DNA of 64,000 nt from Diphasiastrum complanatum (taxonomy: Eukaryota; Streptophyta; Lycopodiopsida; Lycopodiales; Lycopodiaceae), in the NCBI GenBank assembly GCA_029204225.1, contig CM055113.1:13888406-13952405 (forward strand). The letters are read 5' to 3'. Made by a program: the position numbers and the translations under genes. Below the pieces are notes generated by a model. The model was not told the DNA's origin, ran no database searches, and worked only from the letters and a program-made list of their open reading frames with translations. How positions within the stretch are numbered: the stretch's first letter is position 1; the number at the start of each line of letters is the position of its first letter. Shown piece by piece: positions 11,901-21,437 of the stretch.

Positions 11901-14770
11901 TGCTTCTCTCTTTCTTCATTTTTTATGTAAACATTGATTCACCCGCAACTTAAACTACAAAAAAATGCCAACAACCAAATACTAAAACAAATCATCATAA
12001 GTTGCCTCCATCCTTAAAAACTCACCTCATGCTAAGCAAAAGAGTGCAATCTACAAAAGGACCACAAGAGATTGAATGCTTTCTAGATAACAACTATGCG
12101 TGATGCGAGAACAACTATTATGCACAGCCTAAGCTACTTAGTAAATGCTAAATATGTAACAAATCATGATCATGTTGCATCCTAAGGAAATAGCTTACCT
12201 CGTCACTCTCATCATCCTCTTCTTCATCATCGCTCTCATTCTCGCCATCGCTTTCATCCGATACAATAATTGGCTTTTTCTTATCCCCTTTCACATCTTG
12301 TGTTTTAACATTGTTCTTTTTCGTTTCTTCTTTGAGTGGATTTCCTACAACACTATCCTTGAAGCCTACTTTTTTAGGGCCCTGTGCTGCTGCTGCAACT
12401 GTGCTCATGGTTTTATTGACTTTGCTATCTTTAACAGGTTTACCTGGAACAATAGTCAAAAGATTTAGCAGCTAGTCTATCAATTTACTAAATTGTCACA
12501 CTCGCGTGAATAATTTTCCCCTTTGTGCCCAAAACTCAAGCAATTGTAATGTTTGAGGCGTCCACTGAGGACTGGTACCACTAAGTGCCATAGAAACCAG
12601 CTATATAGACACCGTAGGAGGGTCAGTCATAACACAATACCATTTGCCTTTCGCAGTATTGCTTCTCCAGATGGTTCTTTATCTTTAACATCTTCCTCCT
12701 CTGTTCAGAAAAATAAACCTAGTTAATACATTAGCTAAAATTCCAAGATAAATCTAAAATGCAATAGATCAATGATAGTCTTTGCAATCCAATTATGCTA
12801 TCAGTGTTGCTACAGGCCTGAGCATGTTAGCCACAAGACATAATATGGTAAATTGTGATAGTTCCAACCAATGGTAACCATTTCATGTTGCAAGGAAAGC
12901 TCCAAGCAGATTAATAATTCCTATACACTGGAAAACATTGCCAAGGGAAGAGATTTACCTTCATCAGAAGAAAAAAATGTGCCAACAACAATATCTGGTC
13001 AAGAAACTACAAGTGAAATAAGCATTCACGAATTATAGTTGAAAGAGCAGGTACAAATCTTAGTACTCTCTATCAAAGGATATTCTTCTCCAGGTGATTC
13101 ACTCGTGTAGCCACAGAAATATACATTATAGGATGTGCTGTTATGGGACAGCTTAAACCCTTTGTTGAAGATAAGGTCAAGGGAAATCTGATCACACTTT
13201 CCAGGAGTTAGACTCCCAATTACAACCTCCTGTTTCTCCACATATGCTCTTATAACAACTCTTTCAGCTGATCCCTTCCCACCCTTGCGCTCCCCTAAGG
13301 CAGCCTGTCAACGAAAAATTTACATGACATATTTCAAAGAGTATATATTATCATTGTGTTGAAGCTCTTTGAATAGTTGTGATAGTCACTCAAAAAACTA
13401 CTTAAGAATCAAAACGTAATTATGAAGGAAGAAAAGCAAAGAGTTATATAAAAACTTGGATAATGCCATCATACGACTTATGCATGACAAACTGTCAAGA
13501 CTGATAAAAGATCAGATTTAACTATTCTATTTCGGGTTCAAAAATAACTAATCTATTTCAGGTTCGATGCAACTTCAGTTAATCCAAACGTTGAGCATAG
13601 CTAAATAAATTTGATAGCATGACCAAGAAGAAGGTACTTCTACTGTAAACCTTTCAAATCCCTGACCAGCGTACAATAGTGTCTCTACACATTCAAGCTA
13701 GCCAGAAAAACCTCGGGCAGATGTAGTCAAGTTAACATTTTAGATGACAAGGAACTTCTAAGAGTAATGCAAATCCATAAGACAGACTTGCACCTATTGT
13801 GATAAGGGATAAACGCAACTTAATAGGAGAGAAAAGCAAAACGACAATGCTGAGATATCCATTGTGACTTGAATGCTATACTGTATGAATGATAATAGCA
13901 CCTTCGAACAGAATAGAATATACATTACAGCAAAACACTATAACATAGAAGAATAATCTGAAGTACACGTAATGTCCAAGTGAAAACTATCCAGTTGCAC
14001 CTGAGAAACGTGCAAGTAGGAGTGTTCCTCCAGTTTGACATCCGAAGGCTTGCCTGGGATAACTTCTATACCTGCATGAAAAATAAACGGCTCAAGTTAT
14101 GTTGGGCCCTAGATATGTTAATAAAAGCTTTGAGAGCTTGACAGTGATTTACATCATCCACATGAAGCCGTTTTTTTCCCAAATGAAAACACGATATTTC
14201 CGCTCACTTTGCATAGAGTTTCAATTTCAACTCACTTTCATCAGAAAACTCATTGTTTATCAATATCACATGTAGCCCTCAAAGGCTCAGAATCAAACAG
14301 TCACAAACAGATAAGCTCTGCACAAGGCCATACAGACCGGGCTTCCCAAAACCTCCAAATGAATCATCATCCTCATCCTAAAACCTCAAAATTTACTGTT
14401 ATTTCAACTGATAACTCCAAAATAATTGAGATCGTTGAGAAGATAATAAAAATGTCTATCTGTAAATATTACATCAAAAGAAAGGGAGAGCAGAGTGAGG
14501 CAAACCTCAATAAAATACTGCTATTTCAACTGATAACTCCAAAATAATTGAGATTGTTGAGAAGATAATAAAAATGTCTATCTGTAAATATTACATCAAA
14601 AGAAAGGGAGTGCAGAGTGAGGCAAACCTCAATAAAATACTGCTATTTCAACTGATTAACTCCAAAATAATTGAGATTGTTGAGAAGATAATAAAAATGT
14701 CTATCTGTAAACATTACATCAAAAGAAAGGGAATGCAGAGTGAGGTTTGTGTCGTACCCCAGAACTCCAT
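2966..14770 (-). CDS. HDT: HD2-type (HDT) histone deacetylase / plant nucleoplasmin-like protein, 8 exons
   Basis: Exons on minus: 14770-14758, 14071-14001, 13304-13067, 12994-12959, 12700-12641, 12443-12199, 3416-3336, 3100-2966. They join in phase at GT-AG sites into 879 nt, 292 residues plus TAA. The start gives MEFWG, the HD2 N-terminal signature. Residues 1 to about 95 form the nucleoplasmin-like domain with ELSH-type KLSHN and VYFCGY; His25, and an Asp at 71 that aligns about with Asp69, are the residues proposed as catalytic. Acidic tracts follow (about 116-124, 207-250), then a Lys-rich tail. There is no C2H2 finger, which some HD2s lack, and no FKBP domain, which argues against FKBP53. 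HD2s act in the nucleolus and in chromatin repression; true deacetylase activity of the family is debated. Intron 6 is 8.8 kb and full of transposons, so a missed small exon there is possible. Confidence 0.88.
4593..4765. repeat. Two-copy 84-bp tandem repeat
   Basis: GTACCRATATCGGATCCAAG begins at 4593 and again at 4677, giving a period of about 84 bp. A third partial unit ends near 4770 with CAATATCGGATC. It lies at the low-coordinate side of the copia-type LTR at 5230-5487 and may be part of that element's internal or 3' region. Confidence 0.7.
4842..5045. repeat. Two-copy tandem repeat of about 102 bp
   Basis: ACAACAACTAGGAAGTATTG begins at 4851 and again at 4953, and the following text, including GATGCTGCCCTGGCC and TGCCTCCAGGACTGTG, is repeated with few changes. 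It lies in the presumed internal region of the truncated element whose LTR is at 5230-5487. Confidence 0.75.
5218..5229 (-). promoter_or_regulatory. Retrotransposon primer-binding site (tRNA-iMet type)
   Basis: On minus the sequence reads TGGTATCAGAGC, complementary to the 3' end of plant initiator tRNA-Met, directly after an LTR ending in GTTGACA. It sets the minus orientation of the element. Confidence 0.75.
5230..5487 (-). mobile_element. LTR of a truncated copia-type retrotransposon
   Basis: Read on minus, the 258-bp block begins TGTTAGAAATC and ends TTGACA, the usual TG...CA ends, and is followed at once by the TGGTATCAGAGC primer-binding site. The internal region runs toward lower coordinates and seems to include the tandem repeats at 4.6-5.0 kb. 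No matching second LTR is present below it, so the element is truncated or rearranged. It lies inside intron 6 of the HD2 gene in the same orientation as the gene. Confidence 0.65.
5706..6116. mobile_element. Tourist-like (PIF/Harbinger-type) MITE
   Basis: The left end reads GGGTGGTTTCAGACTA and the reverse complement of the right end reads GGGTGGTTTCACACTA, so 15 of 16 positions match. A TTA trinucleotide flanks each end (5703-5705 and 6117-6119), the target duplication typical of PIF/Harbinger. At 411 bp and without coding capacity it fits a Tourist-like MITE. It lies in intron 6 of the HD2 gene. Confidence 0.8.
6135..6830 (+). pseudogene. Scrambled Ty3-gypsy RT and gag fragments
   Basis: At 6135-6375 a frame resembles the start of gypsy reverse transcriptase, with [17 protein letters not shown] in the place of the usual YIRPS-S-PxGAPVLFVKK motif. 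At about 6400-6640 a different frame shows a nucleocapsid-like zinc knuckle in which the second cysteine position has become a stop (CFS then [10 protein letters not shown]). The order RT then gag is the reverse of an intact element, so two pieces were joined. Frameshifts and stops throughout make it dead. Confidence 0.6.
7132..7591 (-). mobile_element. 3' LTR of a rearranged chromovirus (Ty3-gypsy)
   Basis: This block is a direct repeat of 10464-10869 with a few length differences, including about 45 bp near 7265-7315 absent from the other copy. On minus it follows a purine-rich tract, GAGGAGGGAAGGACC, that would be the polypurine tract next to the integrase end. Its outer boundary is set by TTGTGACA; no 5-bp target duplication could be matched, so the exact ends are uncertain. 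Confidence 0.65.
7614..8945 (-). pseudogene. Chromovirus integrase with C-terminal chromodomain
   Basis: Positions 8945-8136 on minus carry an H2C2 zinc-binding motif (HECH ... CTACQ) and the integrase core with the D,D,E residues in [16 protein letters not shown] and QIERVNQ. Two stops near 8117-8135 break the frame. Positions 8117-7614 continue with the C-terminal domain and end in a chromodomain ([15 protein letters not shown]). The chromodomain places the element among the chromoviruses, whose integrase is thought to steer insertion through chromatin marks. The stops and the rearranged 5' half show it is not active. Confidence 0.85.
9034..10060 (-). pseudogene. Chromovirus reverse transcriptase and RNase H, N-terminus missing
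   Basis: On minus, 10060 downward reads [19 protein letters not shown] and then [15 protein letters not shown] frameshift follows near 9930, then [13 protein letters not shown] and the catalytic motif FIDDILVFS, the gypsy version of YxDD. RNase H starts with [16 protein letters not shown] and is broken by frameshifts below about 9260. Protease and the first RT motifs are absent; at about 10060 the sequence switches to an inverted gag fragment. Confidence 0.8.
10060..10457 (+). pseudogene. Inverted gag fragment inside the chromovirus
   Basis: On plus a frame reads [20 protein letters not shown], then a basic stretch, a stop, and a zinc knuckle [13 protein letters not shown] of the CX2CX4HX4C type used by gag nucleocapsid. 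This is opposite to the pol genes next to it (7614-10060, minus) and to the primer-binding site at 10450-10461. Gag should lie between that site and protease on minus, so gag has been inverted and the gag-RT interval partly lost. Confidence 0.75.
10450..10461 (-). promoter_or_regulatory. Primer-binding site of the chromovirus (tRNA-iMet type)
   Basis: On minus the sequence reads TGGTATCAGAGC two bases after the LTR end TTGTGACA. It confirms minus orientation for the element and marks 10464-10869 as its 5' LTR. Confidence 0.75.
10464..10869 (-). mobile_element. 5' LTR of the rearranged chromovirus
   Basis: It is a direct repeat of 7132-7591, nearly identical over long runs (for example the blocks with CAGCTGGCACATGGCATCC and CCACACCGGGTCACTGC), and is followed on minus by the primer-binding site. 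Whether the LTR extends above 10869 is unclear; 10870-11050 has similar GC content and may be part of it. Confidence 0.65.
14395..14745. repeat. Three tandem copies of a 122-bp unit in HD2 intron 1
   Basis: ATTTCAACTGATAACTCC starts at 14401 and 14523, and a form with one inserted base starts at 14645, so the period is 122 bp. The units are nearly identical, which points to a recent expansion. The third copy stops about 12 bp from the 5' splice site of intron 1 (exon 1 ends at 14758). The same block stays open in one frame on plus, but only as a consequence of the repeat. Confidence 0.9.
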
Positions 14771-15120
14771 TAGGAGAGGGATGCAGCTCAGCTTGGATCA
14801 AAGAAAGAAAAAAAGTAGAAATCAGAGAATGCTATCGTAAGAGCTGGCTGAGAAAACGGCAGAGGGGTCTGAAACCCTAGCATTATTTTGTGATCGGAAG
14901 AGGGAGGGCCCGGTGCTGCAGATTGAAGGGCAAAATGCCCGTCTTACGCCTTTTGCCATTCAAATAAAGGGCATTTAAATAATGCACCTTTCAAATGTGA
15001 AAGTAAAAAGAAATGGGCATTCCTTTAATTTTAAGGGAAACCTTTAGAAAGATATGTGTGAAGAATTGTATAGATCATGGTTTAATTAAAAAATACTGTT
15101 TTTTACCCATAGCAATTGTG
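14771..15120 (-). promoter_or_regulatory. 5' UTR and promoter region of the HD2 gene, with telo-box
   Basis: Upstream of the ATG at 14770 the plus strand carries AAACCCTAG at 14872-14880, a telo-box, and GGGCCC near 14906, similar to the site II elements that accompany telo-boxes in plant promoters of ribosomal and nucleolar genes. That fits a nucleolar HD2 product. Transcription start and TATA box were not placed. Confidence 0.45.
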
Positions 15121-15238
15121 AGGAGTGATATCGGACACATGGCATCATCCGGTTGGCTAGGAAGAGATAGATTCTAAGTCATAGCAGAGATTTTAAAACG
15201 TCTTTAGTCTGCACCGTAGATTCACAATTATTATGTCT

Positions 15239-15340
15239 GGTATTCGTGATCCAACGGTGGGTTACATGTTGTAGCACTCCTCGCCACTCCAGCAACTCGG
15301 AGTGCTACAATTGGTAGCCCACCTCCGGATCACGAATACC
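15239..15340. repeat. Foldback element with 42-bp arms
   Basis: The left arm 15239-15280 begins GGTATTCGTGATCC and ends TTGTAGCACTCC; the right arm 15299-15340 is its reverse complement with about seven mismatches, around an 18-nt spacer. RNA from either strand would form a long hairpin. It may be the core of a MITE or a small-RNA precursor. No target duplication was identified. It lies roughly 0.5 kb upstream of the HD2 start codon. Confidence 0.75.
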
Positions 15341-15359
15341 TAGTCCATAGTAGGCCCAA

Positions 15360-16860
15360 ATTAATCTCTTAGTGTGATGTTTTATTCTCGCTCTCATAGT
15401 TGATTCCTAGCAAAAATGACCATTTTGAATATGCTAGCAAAGCTCAAAATAATATGCTATTTATGTGCGTCTTGTGCAATTTGAACATGTTATGCATATT
15501 CACATCTTTACGCTACAACCCATAGTTATTGACTGTTGTTGAAAATCTGCAAAGACATATTTTTTGTGGAATGTGATAAAGTTGCGAGCTAGAGTCCTCA
15601 TGACATAGCTAGAAATTTCAATTGCACTCGTTTGAGATTTTGCTTTGTATAATCAACGGGGTAGTTTTTGTTGTTCTCCATGTTTTTGCAAAAGTTGATA
15701 TGATAGTTCAAGCTTTAGGTGTGTTGTATGTACAGGTTATTGAAAATGTAAACTTGTAGATTTGCAGCATACATGTCATTGCTAGCTTCTATAGATGCCA
15801 CAAATATCATTCATAAAAATTGTAATGCTAAAGCTCACAAGTTTCGAAATAGGATTTATGAGAAATGATGACTACAAAATGTGCTTTGGGGTATAATCCC
15901 AAGACATCAATAACCAAAACACCCCAAATTTCAGCAGAGTTCGTGGAAATATTTTTAACATTGTGATGGATCGAGGTATACATCAATTGACATCGAGCTC
16001 TCTGTCACTCTATAAATCATGAAACATGGACACCTTCAATTGAGATGCTAATTGATTCTTGTTGAGTTTGCCAAAAACACTTTGATCATTTCTTGTCAAA
16101 AATTGTGCTCACTACAATGGGTATTCATGAGAGAGCCTTCTCATGGAGAATTAACATGGATTTTACTAAGGTGCGTGTGACCGAACCCACCCTTGCTGCC
16201 ATAGGGATAGCGTCTGGTACCCAAGCCTCACCGAACCATAAGCAAGCTAACAGGCTATTAAGCCTTATATTGACACTGCCAATGATCTATATTGGACTAA
16301 TGATGGCTATCTTCTAGATGCCATTATTGATCATGTCATCCATGCTTCTGCTCAGCTCCTCCACAATTTTCTGATGGTTGGCAACTTCATGAAAGACCGT
16401 ATACTTCCCAAATTCTCAAACGAGCTATCCAAAGTAATATCATACAGCAGTTTGTTGTTGGCCAACTCTTGTCCCTTCTTGGAGCCTCCTATCTTGATAA
16501 CAAAATACATGGTTTTAGTATGGATTTTGTGCTCTCTATTTACGAAAAGGCACCGGCCGAATCTTCCCAACAGGAGTCGAGTTCACGTAGTCGTCGTCGT
16601 CCACGCAGCAAGATCGTTGTTCCCGACTCACCTCCCGCGACACGTCCACGTACTAGGCAACCAACTCCAGCTGCGCTTTCACCCCATGTTGCAATTTGCA
16701 CTGAGCTACATGTACCTCAATCCACTGATGCATCCCTTGCCTATGCTTCCTCACAAGGTCAGTTTGTGACAATTGGATCTACCATTCTAGTCACAGCTGC
16801 CCAAGCCGCCTCCTCCCCACAACTAATAGCCACGATAATGTATCGGGCTTGAGAACTTCT
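15360..16860. other. AT-rich DNA, one unassigned open frame
   Basis: Mostly featureless. A frame at 16469-16852 on plus encodes a Ser/Arg/Pro-rich stretch (SSRSRRRPRS) following a hydrophobic part. I recognise no family; it could be a remnant of a retroelement gag, since integrase remnants adjoin it. Confidence 0.35.
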
Positions 16861-17223
16861 TGCTGCTAGATGGATGGACCGGACCGATGTAGTCCAATCC
16901 CCACTTTTCAAATGGTGCTTGAGCTAGAACTAGATGTAATATATCATATTTTAATCTCGTCGGTCTTCTAGCTCATTGGCACACATGACATTTTCTCAAG
17001 TATTCTTCCGTGGCCACCATCATTCTGATTGCAGGATCTTGCAAACTATACTGTCAAATGCAAAATGACCACCCATACCTTCGTGTAATAATGATATGAT
17101 CTGGGTGGTTTCATGTGGAAGATGATGGAAAAACAACACTCTTGGGAGCATCGCTCTATAGCCACTAATGAAATCTAGGAACGACTCCGACAAGGCCGAG
17201 CAATGGGGTTGCTCTGGAACCAC
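16860..17223 (-). pseudogene. Ty3-gypsy integrase fragment
   Basis: On minus the translation contains LPHETTQIISLLHEGMGGHF and, after frame breaks, the equivalent of APFEKWGLDYIG. Both match the integrase of the Athila-like element at 49586-50200 almost word for word, so this is a short decayed copy of the same family. Only the zinc-binding region and the beginning of the core remain. Confidence 0.75.
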
Positions 17224-18046
17224 TATTGGTAATGTAGCGGGCTCTTTGGTTTATTCTTGTTGTCGCCCATACGGAGCCGATATGTCAGTGAAGTCTACCA
17301 CTTTAGGCCGTGATCAGTCACTCTCCGAACAAGCAGACAGCTACTACTAATCTAACTATGTGTTTATGAACAGCAGATAATGTCTTAATGACAACGGAAA
17401 TATATCTATTGATGAAATCGAACAAGCATCACAACATTCACAGATTACACACTAAGCAAAAGAGATGTACATGTCTATATCATAAAAAATGAGTGTACAT
17501 AGAAGATCTTTCTTGAGCGATGTCTGTTTTCTAGATCAGCGCGTCGGCGTGAGAGAGGTATTCTCTTCTCATGTATGGAACTAGCTACTGCTAGAACTAT
17601 CTTTTTTCCTTGATACATGCCTTACTGAGTGCTGCGTTCAGGGTTTTCTTTCTGTGTATCTCTATGTATATTTTTATTTGTCTCTAATCCAAGACATATA
17701 TCATGTTGGATTAGATTACAAGATTGATTAGTTAATCTTAAGCTAAAACATTTGTTTAAGCACGTTTCCGTTGATGTCGCATGGCGGCGGTGGAGTGTAA
17801 TAGTTTGAAAAACTTCACGCTCGAGTAGTGGAGGTCCGATAGTTCGTCCATGCCATTGTTATCAAGCCACTTGGTTTGTCATCTTATCCTTTTTTAATTG
17901 GACGACCATGGCTTTATCAGTCTAACGCAAGTGTACACTAGAAGTCCAGAGAACTAAGATTCCAAACTGGTGAGACAACTAGTCATGGAAAGCCAAAAGA
18001 ACATATTATCACCTGGAAATGTGACAGATATGAAGGCAAAACTCCT

Positions 18047-18640
18047 ATGCCTGACACCAGTTTCACTTCAAAAGATTCTTCTTATGCCCTTAATATATTA
18101 TCTAATGCATCAGACTTCGAATTAGATTATTTCGAATCCTATGAGAATAATGATTTATCATATGACAAAGAAGAATTCTTCGATGTCTGCAATGCAGATG
18201 CTGATATAATTATAAATGAATCAAAAGTGTAGACAAGAATTATGAGGATTCTCATCAAGATACAGATGATGAATATGACGAATCCGAACAAGAATTTGGT
18301 AATAAATACTAGGCTGACAACAAGAATAAATCCATGGAGTCGGCCATGCACGAAATTCATGGCCATACCGAGGCCAATACGACGGAAGTTATAACTTTGT
18401 CAAATTCTACAAAGCTGATTGAACTAGCACCTGGAAAATTTGTGCATGTTTCTAAGTCCCTTGGAGAGATAGAATTAGCAGAATTTACTGAGCTATTGAA
18501 AGAGTACCAAGACGTATTTGCATGGTCGCTTAAAGACTTGAAGGGAGTACCTGCTTAAGAACATGTTGTTCCTGTCTAACAGAGACAATATCGTCTCAAT
18601 CCAAAGTACTCTCTTATGGTGAGAGATGAACTCAACAAAA
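18047..18640 (+). pseudogene. Ty3-gypsy protease-RT linker fragment
   Basis: The frame shows LLKEYQDVFAWSLKDLKGVP, followed after two stops by QRQYRLNPKYSLMVRDE. This is the conserved stretch just before gypsy reverse transcriptase, where elements usually read EYKDVFAWSYxDLKGIPP and RRxNPNYS. It ends abruptly at about 18640. The upstream acidic part (18047-18230) is probably the same element but is not diagnostic. Confidence 0.7.
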
Positions 18641-19290
18641 GTCCCGAAGGAAACTGTTTCGGATGCAACTGTACAAGTTATACTTGAACCCTCCACTGTA
18701 GTGACAACTTGGTCGTCGTCCCAGTCACAAATGGGTCTTCTCAGAAGCCAAAGAGCTCCACATCCACAGATGAAGAAGACACCATCTTGGATAAACAAAA
18801 GCAAGATAAAGGCAACGGGATTGATGATGAGGCCACATACGTGGAGGAAAAAGATAAAGAAAACCTCTATAGGTAGTACCGGCAATTTTCCTCGGGAGCC
18901 AAGAAAATTGTTGGTAAAATCCATACTTATGATCTTCATATCCAACAAAGCATGATGCATTTGTTTCGATCAATGGACGAGATGACCAACAACATTTAAA
19001 TGTTGGCTGAAAAATTGCATTTCTGGAGGCTAAAAATAAGTTGCTAATTGAACGAAATCACTCCTTAGGCGAAATGCTCCAGTTATCAAACAAGGAAGCC
19101 CAATCCTACCAAGACAATAATAAGGCACTGAAGGCGAAGTCTGCAGAATTGCAGACAAATTTTGATTCTTTGCAAGCTGAGCTCAATAAGATCAAGGTAG
19201 AAAAGACCACTCTGCAAACTACTTTGCACAATGAGAGCATGAAGCGAATAAAGACAAAAACTTCCTTACATATATGCCAGCAGTAGATCC
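18640..19290 (+). pseudogene. Coiled-coil-like remnant, family unknown
   Basis: At 19041-19286 a frame has heptad-like leucine spacing and many Lys, Glu and Gln residues (NNKALKAKSAELQTNFDSLQ), which looks like a coiled coil. An upstream frame at 18750-18860 is acidic and lysine-rich. Stops separate the two. It might be a gag or an unrelated captured gene piece; I cannot assign it. Confidence 0.3.
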
Positions 19291-19435
19291 AGATTGATCA
19301 TCTATTTACAAAATTTTGCTAGCTTTCAACCCTCTGCCTCTCAAAGATGTTCGCGAACACAAAAGTCAAGAGACACGAAGCACAAAAGTTTCGCGAACAT
19401 CTAACGAAAAGACACGAACACGAAAGATTCGCCCG

Positions 19436-20044
19436 TGATTGGTTGTAGATGCTTAATCACTCTAATCTTAAAGTTACATAGAGCGACTATATACTAACTG
19501 GATGATACTTGAAACACACAGAAGATGAAGTAGTCTGATGCTAGTAAGCAATCAAGACGAAATACAGACAAGAATTTGTCTGAGTGCAAGACGAGTTCTG
19601 TGATTAGGATCCATAGAGATCCACAAGTTCGCTAGTAAGCGAGACATCCCACTCGTGAGAGAGCTGTATTTCTCTCACGCCAACGCATTGTGTGGATCTA
19701 CATGTAGTGCTTGAAGAATCAAAGAAAGATCAAAAGATGATCTTGTAGCCATTGCGCACACGTTGATTTATGATGTATGATCTTGAATGCAGATGTGTCT
19801 GTTGTTACTTGAAAGTCTGATTCTTCCATTCATTTCAATTCCACACATTGGTTGAGTTCGTTGAATGCTGCATAAATTTATAAACGTAGATCAGCAGTGG
19901 TTGACTACATTTTGGAGGATTATAGGAGTGATTCAGCTGGCAGTGTCCAGCAACCACATATGAACTCCATCCGAATCGCATTGAGTCATGGTTGCTTCGC
20001 TTTCGCGACAGTTTTGCAACCATGAAATATTTTTCCACTCCTCA
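19436..20044 (+). mobile_element. 5' LTR of a gag-only copia-type element
   Basis: The block starts TGATTGGTTGTAGATGC and ends CACTCCTCA, 609 bp. It is repeated at 21438-22036 with about 90 percent or better identity by eye. A primer-binding site follows three bases later. Flanking bases at the two outer ends do not match, so no target duplication is evident. Confidence 0.85.
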
Positions 20045-20047
20045 CAG

Positions 20048-20058
20048 TGGTATCAGAG
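20048..20058 (+). promoter_or_regulatory. Primer-binding site of the gag-only element
   Basis: TGGTATCAGAG, complementary to the 3' end of initiator tRNA-Met, sits three bases after the 5' LTR. It gives the plus orientation and agrees with the gag frame. Confidence 0.8.
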
Positions 20059-20138
20059 TTTGCCTACTTATTGTCATAATATGACATAGCCAAGAAGCCG
20101 TCAGATCCAGGAGGCCTAACATTCAGACTTTAGAAGCA

Positions 20139-21377
20139 ATGGCTTCAATCAGCAACATGCAGAGCAAGATCTGCACAATTCTTGATTCTTCATGATCTAA
20201 CTTTCTAGCCTGGAAAGTTAAAACATCACTCATACTCAAGGGTGAAGGACTCTTCCCCTGGGTGGATGGCACAGAAGAGATGCCTACGACATCAGACAAT
20301 GAGCTACGTGAATGGAGGGAGAAAAACAACAAGGCAGTAGTCTTGCTATCATCTTCCATCGAAGATAGTCTCACACTTGACCTGGCAACACTCTCCAAAG
20401 CTAAGGAGATGTGGGATGCATTGCTCACCAGATTTCAGACGAAATCAAGAAGTCAAATTATGATGCTGGAAGATCAGCTGATGAATCTACAATGGGATGG
20501 GAAGAACCTCACTTCCTTTGTAAGGAAGATGAAGGATCTATTCCTATCACTACATAACTTTGGAGCATAGAATGCAATGTCAGCTGAGAAATAGCTCACG
20601 TACCTGCTGAGAGCCTTACCCAGATCATTCCAAATGACGAGAACCCTGCTCGTGAAAGATCCTACCATGAACCTCGAAAAGGCGATTGTCTAGATTCGAG
20701 AGGAAGTCGAGGCTAGAGAACATCTTGATCACAAAGATGGTTCTGACCAGCCCCTCTACGACAACAAAGAAAAATCCAAGAAGCAATTTAAGCCTAAAAG
20801 GGAGTCGAATTAGAGGCAAGATCATGATCAACAAGCAGAGGGAATAAGCAAAAGTAACTGGAAGAGCAAAGGTAGGTCGAAGCAACAAGGTGCAGACAAG
20901 AATACTTGCATGAGATGCATAAGAGACGGGCATACAGTAGATACATGTTGGCTCAATCCCAAGATTGAGTGTATCCATTGCCACAAGAAGGGTCATGCAG
21001 CCATGAATTGCCACCAGAACCCGAGGAACAAATCAGCTCAGAACAGACAGAAGAACAACAACAGTTCATCCTATGTCAAGGAGCCCGAGAGCTCAAAGAT
21101 GGGCAAAGAAAGAACGAACAGAAACTGTTCGACTGCCTACATTTGTGAAGACGTGTGTGCAGTGTCGACATCTGACACACATGAGGTGATCCTAGATTCA
21201 GGAGCCACCTCACACTTCGTGACATCAAGACGAATAATGTCTGATTTTAGAAGTGCAAATCCTTCAAGATTCATAGTTCTTGGAGATGGATCTAGACATC
21301 AAAGTGAACGATATTGGTTCACTGTGGCTCAACACCAACGGCATGCAAGTACCCAAAAGTACATGAATATGATCTGA
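20139..21377 (+). pseudogene. Copia gag and start of protease, interrupted by stops
   Basis: From ATG at 20139 the frame reads MASISNMQSKICTILDSS, a stop, then FLAWKVKTSLILKGEGLF and the UBN2-type gag core (AKEMWDALLTRFQTKSRSQI). Further on are two zinc knuckles (CMRCIRDGHTVDTCW; CIHCHKKGHAAMNC) and the protease active site ILDSGATSHF. At least five stops interrupt it. After about 70 residues of protease the coding part ends and the 3' LTR begins, so integrase, RT and RNase H are wholly missing. The element could only have moved with proteins supplied in trans. Confidence 0.85.
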
Positions 21378-21437
21378 TGGCATGACATCAGCAGATACTC
21401 TCTAGGTCGTGGCTAATCTGCCACTCTTGTAATTCCG

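Larger units (their letters stand above)
3417..12198 (-). other. Intron 6 of the HD2 gene, repeat-filled
   Basis: The donor is GTAAGC after the SDE codons at 12199, and the acceptor ends CTAG just before exon 7 at 3416. Its 8.8 kb hold a copia-type LTR with part of its internal region, a Tourist-like MITE, scrambled gypsy fragments and a chromovirus. Flanking stretches 3417-4590 and 10870-12198 are AT-rich and show no recognisable element. Both flanking exons are phase 0 and acidic, so the reading continues smoothly across it. Most of the elements lie antisense to, or in the same direction as, the host gene without an obvious splice trap. Confidence 0.8.

Noticed and set aside
2966-14770. FKBP43/53-type protein as alternative for the HD2 gene
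   Set aside because: These share the nucleoplasmin-like N-terminus but end in an FKBP isomerase domain; the exons found end in a Lys-rich tail with a stop, and no FKBP motif was seen.
14209-14840. 112- and 88-codon frames with shared repeats
   Set aside because: They are produced by the 122-bp tandem repeat in intron 1 and run antisense to the HD2 gene.
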